The notes beneath the pieces were generated by a model. That model did not search any database. It was given only the letters and a program-made list of their open reading frames with translations, and was not told the origin of the DNA. From positions 1 through 64,000 of the forward strand of contig JALWEG010000042.1 in NCBI GenBank assembly GCA_027014155.1: 64,000 nt of DNA, written 5' to 3'. Made by a program: the position numbers and the translations under genes. Origin of the DNA: Aquificaceae bacterium (GTDB taxonomy: Bacteria; Aquificota; Aquificia; Aquificales; Aquificaceae). This document shows positions 42,501-50,061 of the stretch, in pieces (position 1 is the first letter of the stretch; each line of letters starts with the position of its first letter).

Positions 42501-43438
42501 ATGTTTAAAAAGTGCCTTTTATCAAACCTTACCTTAAGACCAATTGGTGTTTCAATTTCTTTACCTAAGAGATTCTCTTCAAAGAAATCTACAGCCTCTT
42601 TTAAGTTAGAAAACCTTTTCTTAGACTTGGGAATCTCCGCAGGCTCTATACTATTCAAAACCTCCTCAACACTCACCTCTTTAGGCTCTTCAGCCTTAAC
42701 CTCTACCTCCTGCTCTATCGGAGCCTCCTTCTTTCTGAGCCTTCTTAAAAGCCTTCCCAATTGATAGCCGCCAGCTCCCAGAGCCGTATCCAAAACAACG
42801 TCTCTCGCTACGTCTTCGCCCGTATAATCCCCTGCCGCCACCTGCGTTGCGGAATAGCCCAAACCCGCACCAACGTTCTCGGCAACAGCCTTAGTCAAGC
42901 CCTCACGCTTTAGAGCCTTCTTTGCAACCGCAGAACCCAGCTTAGCACCTTTACCTATGGCACCCCCAAAGCCTATCAGCGAAGGGACTTCCTCAACTAT
43001 CCCGCTCCCCGTAAAGTCGTAAACCTCAGAATACTTTTCAGGTCGCCAATACTCCTTGGCCTCTTGTCCAAGCTCAACCAGCTTATCCGCTATGGGAGTC
43101 TCAAACTCGTAATCCTTGCCCGTTATTAGCTCTGCTCCCTTCTCAAGAAGTTTAGTTCCTTCCTTAATAATCTGCCCCAAGTCTTCTACAAACTCTCCGC
43201 TTCCGTAGGCAAAGGCTCTGCCGAGCTTTTCGTAAAAGGGAACGTCAGAGATAGCCTTCAAAACCTTGGCTTTTTGCTCTTTTGGAGCTTGGGCATACTT
43301 GGGGTCTAAGTAAGAAAGAGCTCTGTCAATCTGCTCCGGATTGCCCTTGAGCTTTTCCAAAACCTTCTGCCTTTTCTCCTGCGGAGCAGACGCAAACTTA
43401 GGGTCTAAGTAGCTAAGAACTTCCTCAAGTGTCGGCAT
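39551..43438 (-). CDS. Giant internal virion protein with PBECR-like nuclease domain
   Basis: A 1295-residue protein. Residues 1-60 hold two repeats (EVLSYLDPKFASAPQEKRQKVL and ALSYLDPKYAQAPKEQKAKVL). 150-235 is Gly/Ala-rich and membrane-active-like. About 275-435 resembles the phage Barnase/EndoU/ColicinE5/RelE-like nuclease family: LKVRFDKRHFLNIISGG (H309), DILSQPHVITKDK, FHRKSVKTIL (H409). The remaining 850 residues are helical with a hydrophobic segment near 1100. This is the profile of large internal/ejection proteins of podoviruses. DNA for the nuclease part (about 42100-42650) is AT-richer than its flanks. Assignment of the nuclease is by pattern only. Confidence 0.6.
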   Translation of the reverse strand: MPTLEEVLSYLDPKFASAPQEKRQKVLEKLKGNPEQIDRALSYLDPKYAQAPKEQKAKVLKAISDVPFYEKLGRAFAYGSGEFVEDLGQIIKEGTKLLEKGAELITGKDYEFETPIADKLVELGQEAKEYWRPEKYSEVYDFTGSGIVEEVPSLIGFGGAIGKGAKLGSAVAKKALKREGLTKAVAENVGAGLGYSATQVAAGDYTGEDVARDVVLDTALGAGGYQLGRLLRRLRKKEAPIEQEVEVKAEEPKEVSVEEVLNSIEPAEIPKSKKRFSNLKEAVDFFEENLLGKEIETPIGLKVRFDKRHFLNIISGGKKKGFVEGAKTPEESYELIKQGVEPEKIRGYEAQRARDIFLISDILSQPHVITKDKNSNKYVFYKEYKSNGNKGYATITVDSNGSLSLVSFHRKSVKTILNKVRRGEEEIIWTRGLSPGRTPSATGYAPGELTDGINNNLTRPDDEVKFYSGGPSSEQLKEGITKLARESEDPLAKAQGYEELDPFTELAKADRQAIFANWTRWILPQYEWLKKSSRTAGVYRAAKEYTEGLEKDLYAWLGNRLETLKKRFKGMSDKEKERVIDVVEGKLKNADGKTKEIAKEIRSYLDDIYNYVKEQGLDISYREDYFPHLFEGNIRVKVGDEFVSTKTWDEALEVATKGLEEGKDVKIRAFLRPDIYEVKITNPRFWKLVNNLEQGVELTKDEVKQLVKKAGVGNRPRYRFVGNLLQRKYNIDGYIKDPETALSLYTFTLLKKLHQDRFLKEFEKAYQNVPSAKLRQLLDEYKEQVLGYPTKGEQITADIVNSFLKTRPGRVLLRALNKSVGSELSPFQVRKAAGISGYWANYVADLGLSASSAAVNSTQVALNVAPVLGVRSVLRGGSKYIKGLIKGDEKIKKELFDAGVLTETGFENMRASAKDYPLIMFKAVEVVNRVATYGATKDYAKRNGVEGMLKVLDVLGVSKDDPLYRRILDKKVPLEEKAIDFAREVVDKTQFRYEKFAAPRGLSGSIAKLLLPYKNFLINQILLSARMATKNAIKHPREALQFFGAAMLIGGVAGNPILNYGYEVIDWLYREQTGKSLEDEIDNPTLKAFIKGGLPLVAGIDIRSSVKIDVPTSFRDLLGRPGRLAMALAEGDPQKIEREIKPRIYQNIEDALQMYKTGYVKDSKGRVIDKATTKDAALRALGLRPRSYYEFLEKKEKIYVLETLFRKKYEPLVNSLAGAIVNGDEGAYKELYAEITDRLKYLANKVQSSEGEVKKEYMYLYLKLSSAISREGLMRRVKNRIDPFGSDRKKKMLLQ

Positions 43439-43441
43439 ACC

Positions 43442-44524
43442 TCACTCCCCAAACAGGTCAAACACGCTACGAGTATTAGCCCTCCTCACCTGCCCCGGTT
43501 TAGGCGGTGGCGGAGGCTTTTGAGTTATAGGCTCTCCCGGCGGTGGTGGCAAATCACTACTACCGAGAGCGTTGTTTACGAACTCCTTGGCTTCGTCAAA
43601 GCTATCGGTTTTAAAAAGCACCCGTCCCCGCTCGTCCTCCACCGTATAAAACTTCTTTTTAAGCCCTCCAGCTATTATCGCAAGCCGTTGTTCTTCGGGA
43701 AGACTGGCAAGCTCTTCGGGAGTATAAAGCTCGGTTCTGTCCTTTATTTTTAGCTTCGGAGGGCGTTGCTTTTTGGGGACTTTCAATCTGTCCACGACCT
43801 TCCTCGCCCTTGGGTCGTACATAACTATCTCGTCCCCCACCCTCATATTCATTATTCCCTTGCTCTTCTGAAACTCAGCGATAGTCTTATTCCTTATGAC
43901 GTCGTAAAAAATAACCTTATCCCCCAAGTCCTCCACCTTGATGCCGTCTTTAAGGGCAGAAGGTTTCAGCAGTCCTTGAGCCAATATGTCAGCCCAAACC
44001 TCTTTATCACCTTGAAAGCCCCGGTCTTCAAGCCACCTCAAATACGCCTGCCTTTTCTTGTCAAGCTTCTCTTTCTCAGCCTCAGCCTCATACTTCTCCT
44101 CATAAGCCTTTGCGTAAGAGTTCACGAGCGGAGACAAATTCAATCCCGCAACCGCCCCCGCTCCTATAACAGGGAGCATAGCCTCCAAAAGCCCCTGCTT
44201 ATACTCCCCCGGTGTCTTAGGAGTTTCTACAAACAAAGAGCTCGGGGCGTTTACCTTCGGAACCTCTACTTCCTCCCTTTCAGAGAAAGGATTTAACTGA
44301 GTATCAAACTCAAGCCCTACGGGCTGCCTGTAAACCTCTACGTTGGTCTCTGCAGGCAGGGCATTTTGGAACTGGCTCATGACCTCCGCTATAAGTCCCT
44401 TCTTTCTTTCAAACTCCTCTTGCTCCTGCTGCCGCTTAAGCTCATTAGCCAGAGCAACCTTTAAAACACTATCCAGAAAAGACTGCATACCCGCATAAGG
44501 GTTGTAAAAAGACACCGCTCCCAT
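43442..44524 (-). CDS. Phage internal/structural protein, unknown
   Basis: A 360-residue protein: N-terminal MGAVSFYNPYAGMQSFLDSVLKVALANELKRQQEQEEFERKKGL, an Ala/Gly-rich hydrophobic patch (LPVIGAGAVAGLNLSP), a charged coiled coil (KAYEEKYEAEAEKEKLDKKRQAYLRWLED), a beta-rich segment and a Pro-rich C-terminus (PPPPGEPITQKPPPPPKP). No family is recognised; it probably belongs to the ejected internal protein set. Confidence 0.6.
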   Translation of the reverse strand: MGAVSFYNPYAGMQSFLDSVLKVALANELKRQQEQEEFERKKGLIAEVMSQFQNALPAETNVEVYRQPVGLEFDTQLNPFSEREEVEVPKVNAPSSLFVETPKTPGEYKQGLLEAMLPVIGAGAVAGLNLSPLVNSYAKAYEEKYEAEAEKEKLDKKRQAYLRWLEDRGFQGDKEVWADILAQGLLKPSALKDGIKVEDLGDKVIFYDVIRNKTIAEFQKSKGIMNMRVGDEIVMYDPRARKVVDRLKVPKKQRPPKLKIKDRTELYTPEELASLPEEQRLAIIAGGLKKKFYTVEDERGRVLFKTDSFDEAKEFVNNALGSSDLPPPPGEPITQKPPPPPKPGQVRRANTRSVFDLFGE

Positions 44525-44537
44525 CGTTAGCCTCCAA

Positions 44538-45290
44538 CTATCCCATCAGAGCTGAAGCCATACTCCCGCCGCCCGAATCAACCCAGCCGAGAGACTTCAT
44601 CATTCCTATCAGCCCAATCTTACCCAACATCTGAGCCAAACCGCCCAGTGGTGTAGGACTTACCACCGCAGGAGCTTGATACCTGAGTCTCTCTTGCTCC
44701 CTGAATATGTTCAAAGGTAGGTCTATATACATCTCCTTTCTCGCCTGCACAGGAAGTAGCTGACTTTTTAGCCTTTCTCCTCCCAGTCCGGCCATGCTCT
44801 CCACGACCGGCAGGTATGCCCTCGTTCTCGCCCTCGCAAGGCCGTACATGGGGATAGCTCCAAACATGGGAATGTTCATCACCTTCGGCGGTGTCAGCAA
44901 TCCCGTAGAGAACTGAAGGAGCGTATTCAAAAGCCCCCCGTACTGCCTTGCCGCATCCTCAACGCCTCTGAGGTAATCCTCTATATTCCTCTTAAATCTT
45001 CCCTTCTCTCCTTTTATTCCAGTCTGCTTGGGGGTAGTTCCCCTTTTTTCTTTAGGATAATCGTTATACGTATCTGGAATGATGTCGGTTGCTTTAGGAG
45101 CTATAGATTCACTTTGAGGAACCCTCTCCGCTTCTTGCGTTTGTATTCCGAAAAGCGCTGGTAGCAATTCGTTTTGCCACCACCAGTCCATCTCGGGACT
45201 TCTCGGCATAACTTTGTATTCAGTTTCAGAATCACCGCCAAAAAGCCCCCCTATCATTGACATTGCTGCAGGCACCAAAACATTTAGCAT
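44538..45290 (-). CDS. Phage virion protein, unknown
   Basis: A 250-residue protein with Gly/Met-rich ends (MLNVLVPAAMSMIGGLFGGDSE and GGGSMASALMG) and an amphipathic middle. Gly-rich membrane-active ends occur in podovirus internal proteins. No family is recognised. Same strand and spacing (about 13 bp) as its neighbours. Confidence 0.55.
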   Translation of the reverse strand: MLNVLVPAAMSMIGGLFGGDSETEYKVMPRSPEMDWWWQNELLPALFGIQTQEAERVPQSESIAPKATDIIPDTYNDYPKEKRGTTPKQTGIKGEKGRFKRNIEDYLRGVEDAARQYGGLLNTLLQFSTGLLTPPKVMNIPMFGAIPMYGLARARTRAYLPVVESMAGLGGERLKSQLLPVQARKEMYIDLPLNIFREQERLRYQAPAVVSPTPLGGLAQMLGKIGLIGMMKSLGWVDSGGGSMASALMG

Positions 45291-45302
45291 CTTTCTCCTC
45301 CC

Positions 45303-46412
45303 TTAAATTCCCGCCAAAGCCATAATCAAGCTCACCCAAGGTGACGGGTCGTAGCTATCCGCACTTGAGCGTGAACCGGACATCGCAAACTTGGTAAGCC
45401 CAGCAATATCCACATACGGACGAGATATAGTCTTAAGAGCTTTAAGAGGATAGTATAGAGACTGCATTATCTGATTAAGCCCCAGCTGAGACTGGAACTT
45501 ACTAAGGTCTTGTAAGTTCTGCCTTGCGATATTGCTAAGAAGTCCGGTTGCAACGGAGCTGTCCAAAACCCCCCTGTTGGCAAGGGAAGTTATCCCCTCC
45601 TTCATCATCGCATTCACGAGGTCAGCCCTTGCCTTCCTCCAAGAGTCCAGCGCAAGCTGGTTATACTTATCCAAAGAGGAGAAGACCTCTTGACTGCCTT
45701 TGCCACCCTTAATGTCGTCCATAAGCGAGCCCAAAAGTCCAAGCCTCTTGCTTGCAAAAGCTGAAAAATCCCTTATTAGCTCGTAAGGTATCCCCGCAAA
45801 ACTAAAAGCCTGCGATTCAGAGCCAGAACTGCGCACGTAAGGGTTGCCACCAGCTCCACCTTTACTACCTCCAAAGTAGTATTTGCCGGAACTTGCCCCT
45901 GCAGAGCCAACATCTCTGCCGCCGGCCGTACTTGTATTTGAAAATGGGTTCCACCCGGCGCGTACCGCTGCCCAAAAGTTGGTCCGAACTTCATCTGCAT
46001 CTTCGGGGGCAAGGTTCGTCCAACCATAGTAGTAATCTTCTGGGGGCTTCGCAAAAACTCCAACATGAAACATTCCCGGACTTCCTTCTCCGGTGAGCAC
46101 AGAGTTTACACGAGCTTTTGTCATTAGCTCAACAAACGTGTCGTGGGGCAACTGACGAAACACGTCTGCATAGCTTACCGGCTCTCCCCAGTAGTTTGTC
46201 GTAGGCAAATTATATTGTTTGGCAAGTTCTTCAGCAGAAGGCAGCCCTGGTAGACCTTCCCTCAAGGGAGCATGGCGCTCCCTTTGTTGCAGCCTCATTT
46301 TTGCACCACTATTTATGATTGAGGGAGTTGGTTTGAACACCCTTGTAGCTATATTACTTATTTTGCGTCCTCCAACCCTTGGCGATGAAGGATTAGCGCG
46401 CCAACTATCCAT
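45303..46412 (-). CDS. Phage virion protein, unknown
   Basis: A 369-residue protein with a Gly/Ser-rich stretch (GGRDVGSAGASSGKYYFGGSKGGAGGN, about 165-195) linking an N-terminal part to a helical C-terminal part (LDSWRKARADLVNAMMKEGITSLANRGVLDSSVATGLL). Probably another internal or injected protein. No family is recognised. Confidence 0.55.
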   Translation of the reverse strand: MDSWRANPSSPRVGGRKISNIATRVFKPTPSIINSGAKMRLQQRERHAPLREGLPGLPSAEELAKQYNLPTTNYWGEPVSYADVFRQLPHDTFVELMTKARVNSVLTGEGSPGMFHVGVFAKPPEDYYYGWTNLAPEDADEVRTNFWAAVRAGWNPFSNTSTAGGRDVGSAGASSGKYYFGGSKGGAGGNPYVRSSGSESQAFSFAGIPYELIRDFSAFASKRLGLLGSLMDDIKGGKGSQEVFSSLDKYNQLALDSWRKARADLVNAMMKEGITSLANRGVLDSSVATGLLSNIARQNLQDLSKFQSQLGLNQIMQSLYYPLKALKTISRPYVDIAGLTKFAMSGSRSSADSYDPSPWVSLIMALAGI

Positions 46413-46426
46413 CTTTTATTCCTCCT

Positions 46427-46804
46427 TTACACGCCAAACAAAAAGCTCAAAAGCCCTCTCCCGCCGGTGAACAGATTGTAGAAATCTCCGTTGATTTCTC
46501 TTCTCCACATGTCTCCCCTGTTTCTGGCTACAAAATTTACAGGTCTCTCGTCCCAAATGTGCCCAGAATGTGGGGTAAGTTCATTGAAACCGCCGCCTAA
46601 ATTTACATACCAAGGCATGGGTTGCCGCCTGTAAGGCTGAACCCAATCCCCCATTCCAAAGGGATTGTATTGCCTGAGCCAATCCAGCCAAGGCACGCCG
46701 GTAGACCTTCTCCAATAGGGATTTGTGTATCGCCCCAGCGTTCCCATGAAAATATCCAACCCGTTGCTGTAAATTGCATCTCCTACATCACGAGGTAAAA
46801 ACAT
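46427..46804 (-). CDS. Phage hypothetical protein, aromatic-rich
   Basis: A 125-residue protein rich in Trp, Tyr, Arg and Gly (NPYWRRSTGVPWLDWLRQYNPFGMGDWVQPYRRQPMPWYVN). No family is recognised. Its place between the endolysin and internal-protein genes suggests a virion or lysis accessory role. Confidence 0.55.
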   Translation of the reverse strand: MFLPRDVGDAIYSNGLDIFMGTLGRYTNPYWRRSTGVPWLDWLRQYNPFGMGDWVQPYRRQPMPWYVNLGGGFNELTPHSGHIWDERPVNFVARNRGDMWRREINGDFYNLFTGGRGLLSFLFGV

Positions 46805-46817
46805 CTTCTACCCTCCC

Positions 46818-47237
46818 TTACCCCACGTGTTTCCTTCTACCGTAAAGCCAAAGCCTCGGAGAAGGCTTATCGGGGTCTACGTCAAAATGAACAAATGACT
46901 GAGCTATGCCTACCCTATCAACACCCAAATCAAAAAGCAAACTTACCAGCTCTGCCCTGCCCTTAGAGGTAAAACACTTAATATCCAAAGCGTATCCCCT
47001 CGTATGTGCGGAGTTCTTCACCCCGCCTATGGCAGCGTTGTACTCGGGACACCTGTAAGCAGAGGTTATCACTACAGGTCTCCCCAGCTCTCGTCTAATC
47101 TGCTCTACAACTTCCACCAAAAAGCTATCAATGTAAACTTCTTTGCAATGTTTGCAGACAAACTCTTCGGCTCTAAAGTGTTTTATCCCGTTCTTTGCGA
47201 TAAACTCCTCAAGCTTCTGCGCTCCCTTGACTATCAA
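46818..47237 (-). CDS. Peptidase M15-type endolysin (D,D/L,D-carboxypeptidase)
   Basis: A 139-residue M15A peptidase: LRRELGRPVVITSAYRCPEYNAAIGG, the zinc-binding SAHTRGYALDIKC (His and Asp) and FVHFDVDPDKPSPRLW with the second His. Cleaves peptidoglycan stems at the end of infection. It overlaps the DUF1353-type gene by 29 bp, and the holin-like genes lie upstream, forming a lysis cassette. Confidence 0.9.
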   Translation of the reverse strand: MIVKGAQKLEEFIAKNGIKHFRAEEFVCKHCKEVYIDSFLVEVVEQIRRELGRPVVITSAYRCPEYNAAIGGVKNSAHTRGYALDIKCFTSKGRAELVSLLFDLGVDRVGIAQSFVHFDVDPDKPSPRLWLYGRRKHVG

Positions 47238-47613
47238 TCTCCCCCTCCCTGTATCTATCCCAAACCTTTTTACCGAAAACCCTAACCGCCAAATACACCA
47301 AAGCAGCCTTCCACTTGGGAAGCCCGTCCTCTGTCGCCAACTTCACAAAAACCCTATCCGCCCACTCTCTTGAATGTCTCTTGCTCGTTCTGTATAGGTA
47401 ATCGTGCAAAAGGCTCGCCCTCAAAAGCGGATAATCCGTAGGTGCTACCAGCCACCACAAGAACCTCGGCACAGAGGCAAAATCCGTCTCAAAACCCTTG
47501 GGGATAAAGTAAGTGTATCTTTTATTCCCGTAATCCACGCTAACCCTAACGTCGTCCGTCAATATCCAATAGCCGTTTTTAGGAATAGGAGCTATAACCG
47601 GAACCTCTTTCAT
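47209..47613 (-). CDS. DUF1353-family phage protein
   Basis: About 134 residues from the ATG at 47613 (AGGTGG ribosome site just upstream). The core KGFETDFASVPRFLWWLVAPTDYPLLRASLLHDYLYR is diagnostic of the DUF1353 family found in phage lysis or tail regions. The open frame continues upstream but there it overlaps the small gene at 47616-47792, which is why the downstream start is preferred. Confidence 0.85.
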   Translation of the reverse strand: MKEVPVIAPIPKNGYWILTDDVRVSVDYGNKRYTYFIPKGFETDFASVPRFLWWLVAPTDYPLLRASLLHDYLYRTSKRHSREWADRVFVKLATEDGLPKWKAALVYLAVRVFGKKVWDRYREGEIDSQGSAEA

Positions 47614-47615
47614 CT

Positions 47616-47792
47616 TTACCACCTGAAAGTTAGCTTTACCCCGAACACCTGAAGGCTTTTGCCTGTCTTTTGGCTTTCCAACTGCCACTCGGGCCTGCTT
47701 AGCTCCTCCTCTATGCCTGTTTCAGAACCTACCTCCAGCCTCACCCTTGCCTTTTTGTATTTCTCAAAAAGCTCTTTAACTTTTCCTACCAT
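47616..47792 (-). CDS. Small phage protein (58 aa) between holin-like and DUF1353 genes
   Basis: ATG at 47792 overlaps the stop of the upstream holin-like gene (ATGGTAG), and the TAA stop at 47616 lies 2 bp before the next ATG. The product starts MVGKVKELFEKYKKARVRLE and ends VFGVKLTFRW. The tight coupling on both sides supports a real gene. A spanin-like or lysis accessory role is only a guess. Confidence 0.5.
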   Translation of the reverse strand: MVGKVKELFEKYKKARVRLEVGSETGIEEELSRPEWQLESQKTGKSLQVFGVKLTFRW

Positions 47793-48022
47793 CTGACCGG
47801 CTCTTTGGTTATCAACCTGAGAACTATATTCACCACCGAGAGAATAGCCATCTGCTCACTCTCGGATATGGGAACCCCTACCTTTTCGTTTAGGAAGAGG
47901 GATATAAGAGCTATAAGGTTTACCCACAAGGTCTTTGAGCGATACCACTTCTTACCATACCTGTCCTCAGCCTCCTTGTAAGCAGAAGCAAGCCCGATAA
48001 GTCTTCTTATCCACCTGAACAT
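47786..48022 (-). CDS. Holin-like protein
   Basis: A 78-residue protein with the KKWYRSKTLWVNLIALISLFL segment and a second hydrophobic stretch (MAILSVVNIVLRLI). The SKTxW-TM pattern is typical of several phage holin families. Encoded just ahead of the endolysin region. Confidence 0.65.
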   Translation of the reverse strand: MFRWIRRLIGLASAYKEAEDRYGKKWYRSKTLWVNLIALISLFLNEKVGVPISESEQMAILSVVNIVLRLITKEPVRW

Positions 48023-48032
48023 GGTAAGCTCC

Positions 48033-48317
48033 TTACTTAATCAACCCTTCCTTCTTTGCCTTAGCAACAGCCATCTCAATAACGAGGTTTACAACCCAAC
48101 CGCTTATGTCTTGGAAAGACTGCAATAAGCTCTTTTTCACTTCCATAAACTTCTCTTGACCGCCACCGTCTCCGTACTCGTCTTCAATCTGCACTACCAA
48201 ATCAAAAGCCCTATCAATAAGCACCTTAGCAGCCTTGTAAGAAAGGTCAGAAACTCTTGACACCACCCAAGGCAGCACCACATTCCACGGCACCGCCGCC
48301 AAAATTACCTTCCACAT
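48033..48317 (-). CDS. Small phage protein, holin-associated candidate
   Basis: A 94-residue protein: hydrophobic N-terminus (MWKVILAAVPWNVVLPWVVSRV), then a helical part (LIDRAFDLVVQIEDEYGDGGGQEKFMEVKKSLLQSFQ). This resembles LL-H-type holin proteins with C-terminal helix but is not a firm match. Sits in the lysis cassette. Confidence 0.5.
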   Translation of the reverse strand: MWKVILAAVPWNVVLPWVVSRVSDLSYKAAKVLIDRAFDLVVQIEDEYGDGGGQEKFMEVKKSLLQSFQDISGWVVNLVIEMAVAKAKKEGLIK

Positions 48318-48329
48318 AACAAAACCTCT

Positions 48330-48815
48330 TCACTCGGTAATAGCAATTGACACTTCCGGCGGATCAAACTCCACCTGAGAGATTAGCCGCATTGTTAATG
48401 CATCAAGAATGTCCTTTGCAACCACTTTGTAAACCCCCGTCTGAAACTTTGAAAAGGTCAACTGCTTTTGCCCTTGCCCGTTGGAAACAGAAACAAGAAC
48501 CGACCCTTTTTGCCTGCCGTCAATCGCAGAGCGGTAAGGAACGATGTAATTTCCCGAAATAGGCAGCAAAGTCGTCCTGTCTGCAGGGTCAAGAAGTTGA
48601 ACATCCACAGTGACAGAAGCCTCCCCTGTAGTAGTGTCAATTTGGGTGTAGCTAATCGGATTTCCAGCGGAATCCAGAAATTGAACTTTTACGATTGCAG
48701 TTGGCTGAGGGGGAGATTGGGGCTTTGGGTACTTAACAACCGCCCCTGTGTCATACTCTTCAACTATGTAAGTAATCCCGTTTTCAACTACCTCGGTTGT
48801 GTTAATTAGCTGCAT
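48330..48815 (-). CDS. Phage hypothetical protein, beta-rich
   Basis: A 161-residue protein with Ig-like beta pattern (AIVKVQFLDSAGNPISYTQIDTTTGEASVTVDVQLLDP ... FQTGVYKVVAKD). Likely a tail or fibre accessory with a carbohydrate-facing Ig-like domain. No family is recognised. Confidence 0.55.
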   Translation of the reverse strand: MQLINTTEVVENGITYIVEEYDTGAVVKYPKPQSPPQPTAIVKVQFLDSAGNPISYTQIDTTTGEASVTVDVQLLDPADRTTLLPISGNYIVPYRSAIDGRQKGSVLVSVSNGQGQKQLTFSKFQTGVYKVVAKDILDALTMRLISQVEFDPPEVSIAITE

Positions 48816-48826
48816 TTTGAGCCTCC

Positions 48827-49204
48827 TTAGATATCAAGAGAGTAGGCTACTTCAACAGTTCCGTCATACACAAGTGAAGAATTACTTGCCACTATGGTTA
48901 AACTATTTCCAAACCTTACATTGAGTATTAGCATGAAACCATTATTACTGGCGTCAACAGGATATCTACTCATAGGAAACGTACTACCGGCTGTTCCATC
49001 TACCGTTATTGTTATGTCTATGGTCCCAGTTCCTGTACAAGCTACAGCAAACAACTTACCGGAAGCACCGGTAATAGAAAGAACTGCTACTGTACTCCCT
49101 GCTGCGACAGCAGAAGCACCTCTGTAAGGAACTCCAGCAGGTTCCCCAACATTTTTCAAATCCTGCAGGATTTTATTGAGCATTCCTACTTCAATTGCTC
49201 CCAT
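48827..49204 (-). CDS. Phage hypothetical protein, beta-rich
   Basis: A 125-residue protein: N-terminal helix (MGAIEVGMLNKILQDLKNV), then a beta-rich part high in Gly, Ser and Thr (AVAAGSTVAVLSITGASGKLFAVACTGTGTIDITITVDGT). Jellyroll-like fibre accessory is possible. No family is recognised. Confidence 0.5.
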   Translation of the reverse strand: MGAIEVGMLNKILQDLKNVGEPAGVPYRGASAVAAGSTVAVLSITGASGKLFAVACTGTGTIDITITVDGTAGSTFPMSRYPVDASNNGFMLILNVRFGNSLTIVASNSSLVYDGTVEVAYSLDI

Positions 49205-49215
49205 TTACAGCCTCC

Positions 49216-50061
49216 TTAAACTTGGTTAACGGAAATGAGATTCCCATTGGCGTCGTAGGTCAAAGTCTGCGTGTAGGTCTGTCCGTCAAATGAGTAAGAC
49301 ACTTGTGTTAAATTTCCATTCGTATCGTAGGATAGAACTACCGAACCTAACAGAGTTGCCTTCGTAGAATCTGTGTAAACATCTATCTGCGAAACATTCC
49401 CATTTGCGTCGTAGGTAAGCTCCTGGTGAAAACCGTCATTGAGCGTAAACAATGCAAGCCACCTTCTTAAGGTTAGGTGGTCTGTAGAACTTGATACATG
49501 TGCATTCAAATCAGTAGCAAGAGCAAAAGCCGAGGCTTCAAGTCCATCCACCATGTCAGCATCAAGCCCCGATCCTGCTCCGTCAAGGTTTAGTAGATTG
49601 CCCAAAGAGGTCACGTTATTCAAATCCGTATCTGCTTTATCGCTCTGCAGATTTGATATATCCGCCCTTATATCCGCATGGGCTGAAGTATCGTTGTTAT
49701 GAGCCGTAATAAGCGGGTCATTTATGCCATCGCTCTTTACCGTTCCATCGGGGTTGTGTGCAACGTCAAGGAAAGCTTTTAGGTCGGATACAGTCCAGTT
49801 AGCGTCTTTAACTGCGGTTGCCTTTACGCTCCCGTCAGAGTTATGAGAAGTGCTTAAGAGGCTTTCAAGGTCTAAGTTGGAAAAGTTGAATATACAATAT
49901 TGTCCCCTTAACCTGTGGATAACCCCATCGTAATCAAAGCTCTTGAACAGCTCGTTGATGTTATCTACTACAAGGTCGTGTTCTGCATTATGTTCGGAAG
50001 CAGTTATCGGCGTATTTGAAGTAAAAATTGCACTTCTTGAGATGTTTTTTGAAGTCATCAT
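49216..50061 (-). CDS. Phage tail fibre with YD-type repeats
   Basis: A 281-residue protein. The N-terminal part has spaced NTPITASEHNAEHD and ITAHNNDTSAHADIRADI His/Asp-rich segments common in fibre shafts. The C-terminus has three YDANGN/YDTNGN repeats (LTYDANGNVSQIDVYTD, LSYDTNGNLTQVSY, LTYDANGNLISVNQV). Probable receptor-binding fibre. It overlaps the nozzle-like gene by 4 bp. Confidence 0.7.
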   Translation of the reverse strand: MMTSKNISRSAIFTSNTPITASEHNAEHDLVVDNINELFKSFDYDGVIHRLRGQYCIFNFSNLDLESLLSTSHNSDGSVKATAVKDANWTVSDLKAFLDVAHNPDGTVKSDGINDPLITAHNNDTSAHADIRADISNLQSDKADTDLNNVTSLGNLLNLDGAGSGLDADMVDGLEASAFALATDLNAHVSSSTDHLTLRRWLALFTLNDGFHQELTYDANGNVSQIDVYTDSTKATLLGSVVLSYDTNGNLTQVSYSFDGQTYTQTLTYDANGNLISVNQV

